Source: Campylobacterota bacterium (GTDB taxonomy: Bacteria; Campylobacterota; Campylobacteria; Campylobacterales; Sulfurovaceae). Taken from it: a DNA stretch of 6,657 bases. A program made the position numbers and the translations under genes. The notes beneath the pieces were generated by a model. It was given only the letters and a program-made list of their open reading frames with translations, did no database searches and was not told where the DNA came from. The stretch covers positions 1 through 6,657 of the forward strand of contig QMKT01000105.1 of NCBI GenBank assembly GCA_003646505.1. Direction: 5' to 3'. Shown here in pieces: positions 5,425 through 6,657 of the stretch; the first letter of the stretch is position 1; the number at the start of each line of letters is the position of its first letter.

Positions 5425-6525
5425 ATGAGAGTCTATCTATTTTTTACCCTGTTTCTTTTACTCTTTTTCTCTCTGCATTATCTCTTTTACTCAAGAGTCA
5501 TTAAAAAACTCTTGGTTTCTAATACTCTCAAAAAAATATTCACCCTCATACTAAGTCTCAATTTTATTTTTAATATACTCTATGTTATAGGGAGATACAC
5601 TGATGTCATACCAAATACCTTCTACTACCTCTTCTCCCTTTCCATAGGCATTACCCTAGTAATATTTCTTTATTTAGTGCTGCATGAAATACTAAACCTC
5701 TTTCATAAAACACTGGGAGGCGTAGACCTTTCAAAAAGAGATTTTATTAAAAAAAGTGCTGATGGTGCCATGCTTGCACTTTCAACTTCATATGTGACAG
5801 CAGGTGCCTATGAAGGGATGAAGGAACCTGTGGTAAATGTTGTAAAGTTTAATACCTTTGATTTCTCTATTGTCCAAATAAGTGATCTTCATATAGGAGG
5901 TCTTATAGACAGAGCATTTGTAAAAGCATCTGTAGAAAAAATAAATGCACTCAAACCAGACATTGTTTGCATTACTGGCGACATCATAGATACTGCACTC
6001 GATGGTATTAAAGAAGCCATATTGGAACTAACAAATATTCAATCAAAGCATGGAATATATTATATTTTAGGTAATCATGAGTACTTTCACAACCCTATGA
6101 AAATCATAGAGTTTATGAATAGTACCAATATCACAATTCTACTTAATGAAAATATCCAAATAGATGCCTTAAAACTCAATATAGTGGGTGTTACAGATCG
6201 TATAGGTTACAGAACCAATGTACTCGTACCAGACATTCATAAAGCCTTTAAAGGGACTAACCTTGCTTATCAAACCATACTCTTGGCACATCAGCCAAAA
6301 TTTATAGAAGAACTAGGATCTTACGCACCAGAACTCATACTAAGCGGACATACTCACGGTGGGCAAGTCTGGCCGTTTGAATACCTTGTAAGACTTCAAC
6401 AACCCTATGTTAAAGGATTACATAAACTGCCTTATGGCGGACATATTTATGTCAATTCAGGCATAGGATTTTGGGGACCACCTATGCGCTTGGATTCACA
6501 GGCTGAGATAGCGTATATCATCTAA
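5425..6525 (+). CDS. Membrane-anchored calcineurin-like metallophosphoesterase (YaeI/YkuE/LpxG-like)
   Basis: 366 residues. The N-terminus holds about three membrane segments (about 1-22, 37-57, 65-92), then a linker with KRDFIKK (104-110). A metallophosphoesterase domain runs from about 145 to the end, with metal motifs DLH (154-156), GDIID (185-189), GNHEY (216-220), AHQP (288-291) and GHTHGGQ (308-314), all intact. The closing NSGIGFWGPPMRL is typical of the YaeI/YkuE/LpxG branch. These are dinuclear-metal phosphodiesterases; some hydrolyse UDP-2,3-diacylglucosamine in lipid A synthesis, but the substrate here cannot be read from sequence. AAAGG lies 6 nt before the ATG, and the 29-nt gap after apt suggests cotranscription. 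It ends in a double stop, TAATAA. Confidence 0.88.
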   Translation: MRVYLFFTLFLLLFFSLHYLFYSRVIKKLLVSNTLKKIFTLILSLNFIFNILYVIGRYTDVIPNTFYYLFSLSIGITLVIFLYLVLHEILNLFHKTLGGVDLSKRDFIKKSADGAMLALSTSYVTAGAYEGMKEPVVNVVKFNTFDFSIVQISDLHIGGLIDRAFVKASVEKINALKPDIVCITGDIIDTALDGIKEAILELTNIQSKHGIYYILGNHEYFHNPMKIIEFMNSTNITILLNENIQIDALKLNIVGVTDRIGYRTNVLVPDIHKAFKGTNLAYQTILLAHQPKFIEELGSYAPELILSGHTHGGQVWPFEYLVRLQQPYVKGLHKLPYGGHIYVNSGIGFWGPPMRLDSQAEIAYII

Positions 6526-6551
6526 TAAACTCAACTAAACCTCTCATACGA

Positions 6552-6557
6552 TATAAT
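6552..6557 (+). promoter_or_regulatory. Candidate -10 box (TATAAT) upstream of trpB
   Basis: A perfect TATAAT lies in the 60-nt gap after the metallophosphoesterase gene, 28 nt before the next ATG, giving a predicted start near 6564. No -35 or terminator is visible in the gap. The ribosome site is weak (AAGAGA, 6575-6580). Confidence 0.55.
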
Positions 6558-6585
6558 CACTACAATTAAGATACAAGAGAAATAG

Positions 6586-6657
6586 ATGAATTTAAATGAA
6601 ACAGTATATATCCCAAAAGCAAGTCCACATGATCCAGATAATAACGGACATTTTGGA
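6586..6657 (+). CDS. trpB: Probable tryptophan synthase beta chain, 5' end (partial)
   Basis: An ATG at 6586 opens a frame that stays open for all 24 remaining codons to the window edge. The peptide has YIPKASPHDPDNNGHFG, which resembles the N-terminus of TrpB proteins that continue GIFGGR(Y/F)VPETL, just upstream of the catalytic domain. TrpB joins indole and serine using pyridoxal phosphate to form tryptophan. The PLP lysine and all other diagnostic motifs lie outside the window, so the call rests on this short match from memory. It has its own candidate promoter. Confidence 0.7.
   Translation, partial: MNLNETVYIPKASPHDPDNNGHFG

Overview
The window looks like AT-rich chromosomal DNA from a Campylobacterota (Epsilonproteobacteria) bacterium, most likely a Sulfurovum- or Sulfurimonas-like sulfur/hydrogen oxidiser. 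This is inferred from protein style (the ASN variant of the FolD nucleotide loop, the LepB C-terminal extension, a small periplasmic monohaem cytochrome c), from the order folD-lepB-rpiB-apt, and from promoters with a TATAAT -10 box behind T-rich tracts and no clear -35. No database search was possible.

Layout. (1) Positions 2-136 are the 3' end of a cold-shock protein gene, closed by a hairpin terminator shared with a convergent gene. (2) Two minus-strand genes follow: an exported DUF4139-family protein (193-1632) and, upstream of it, an exported monohaem cytochrome c (1668-2027). (3) The divergent 361-bp gap 2028-2388 is mostly filled by a 265-bp non-coding element (2079-2343). It has 31-bp terminal inverted repeats, a flanking TAAA duplication and two long internal hairpin arms, so it would fold as a cloverleaf. 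I read it as a MITE-like mobile element and consider it the most notable item here. (4) A plus-strand housekeeping cluster runs from 2389 to 6525: folD, lepB (overlapping folD by 1 nt), rpiB (8 nt later), a 165-nt gap with hairpins, apt, and a membrane-anchored metallophosphoesterase. (5) At the right edge a separate promoter precedes the first 24 codons of a probable trpB.

How the genes fit together. FolD supplies one-carbon folates for purine, thymidylate and formyl-Met synthesis. RpiB links the pentose phosphate pathway to ribose 5-phosphate and hence PRPP, and Apt uses PRPP to salvage adenine. LepB cleaves signal peptides and would process exported proteins such as the cytochrome and the DUF4139 protein. 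The cluster is thus a nucleotide/one-carbon plus envelope housekeeping set, not a dedicated pathway. No defence system, CRISPR array, tRNA, rRNA or transposase gene is visible.
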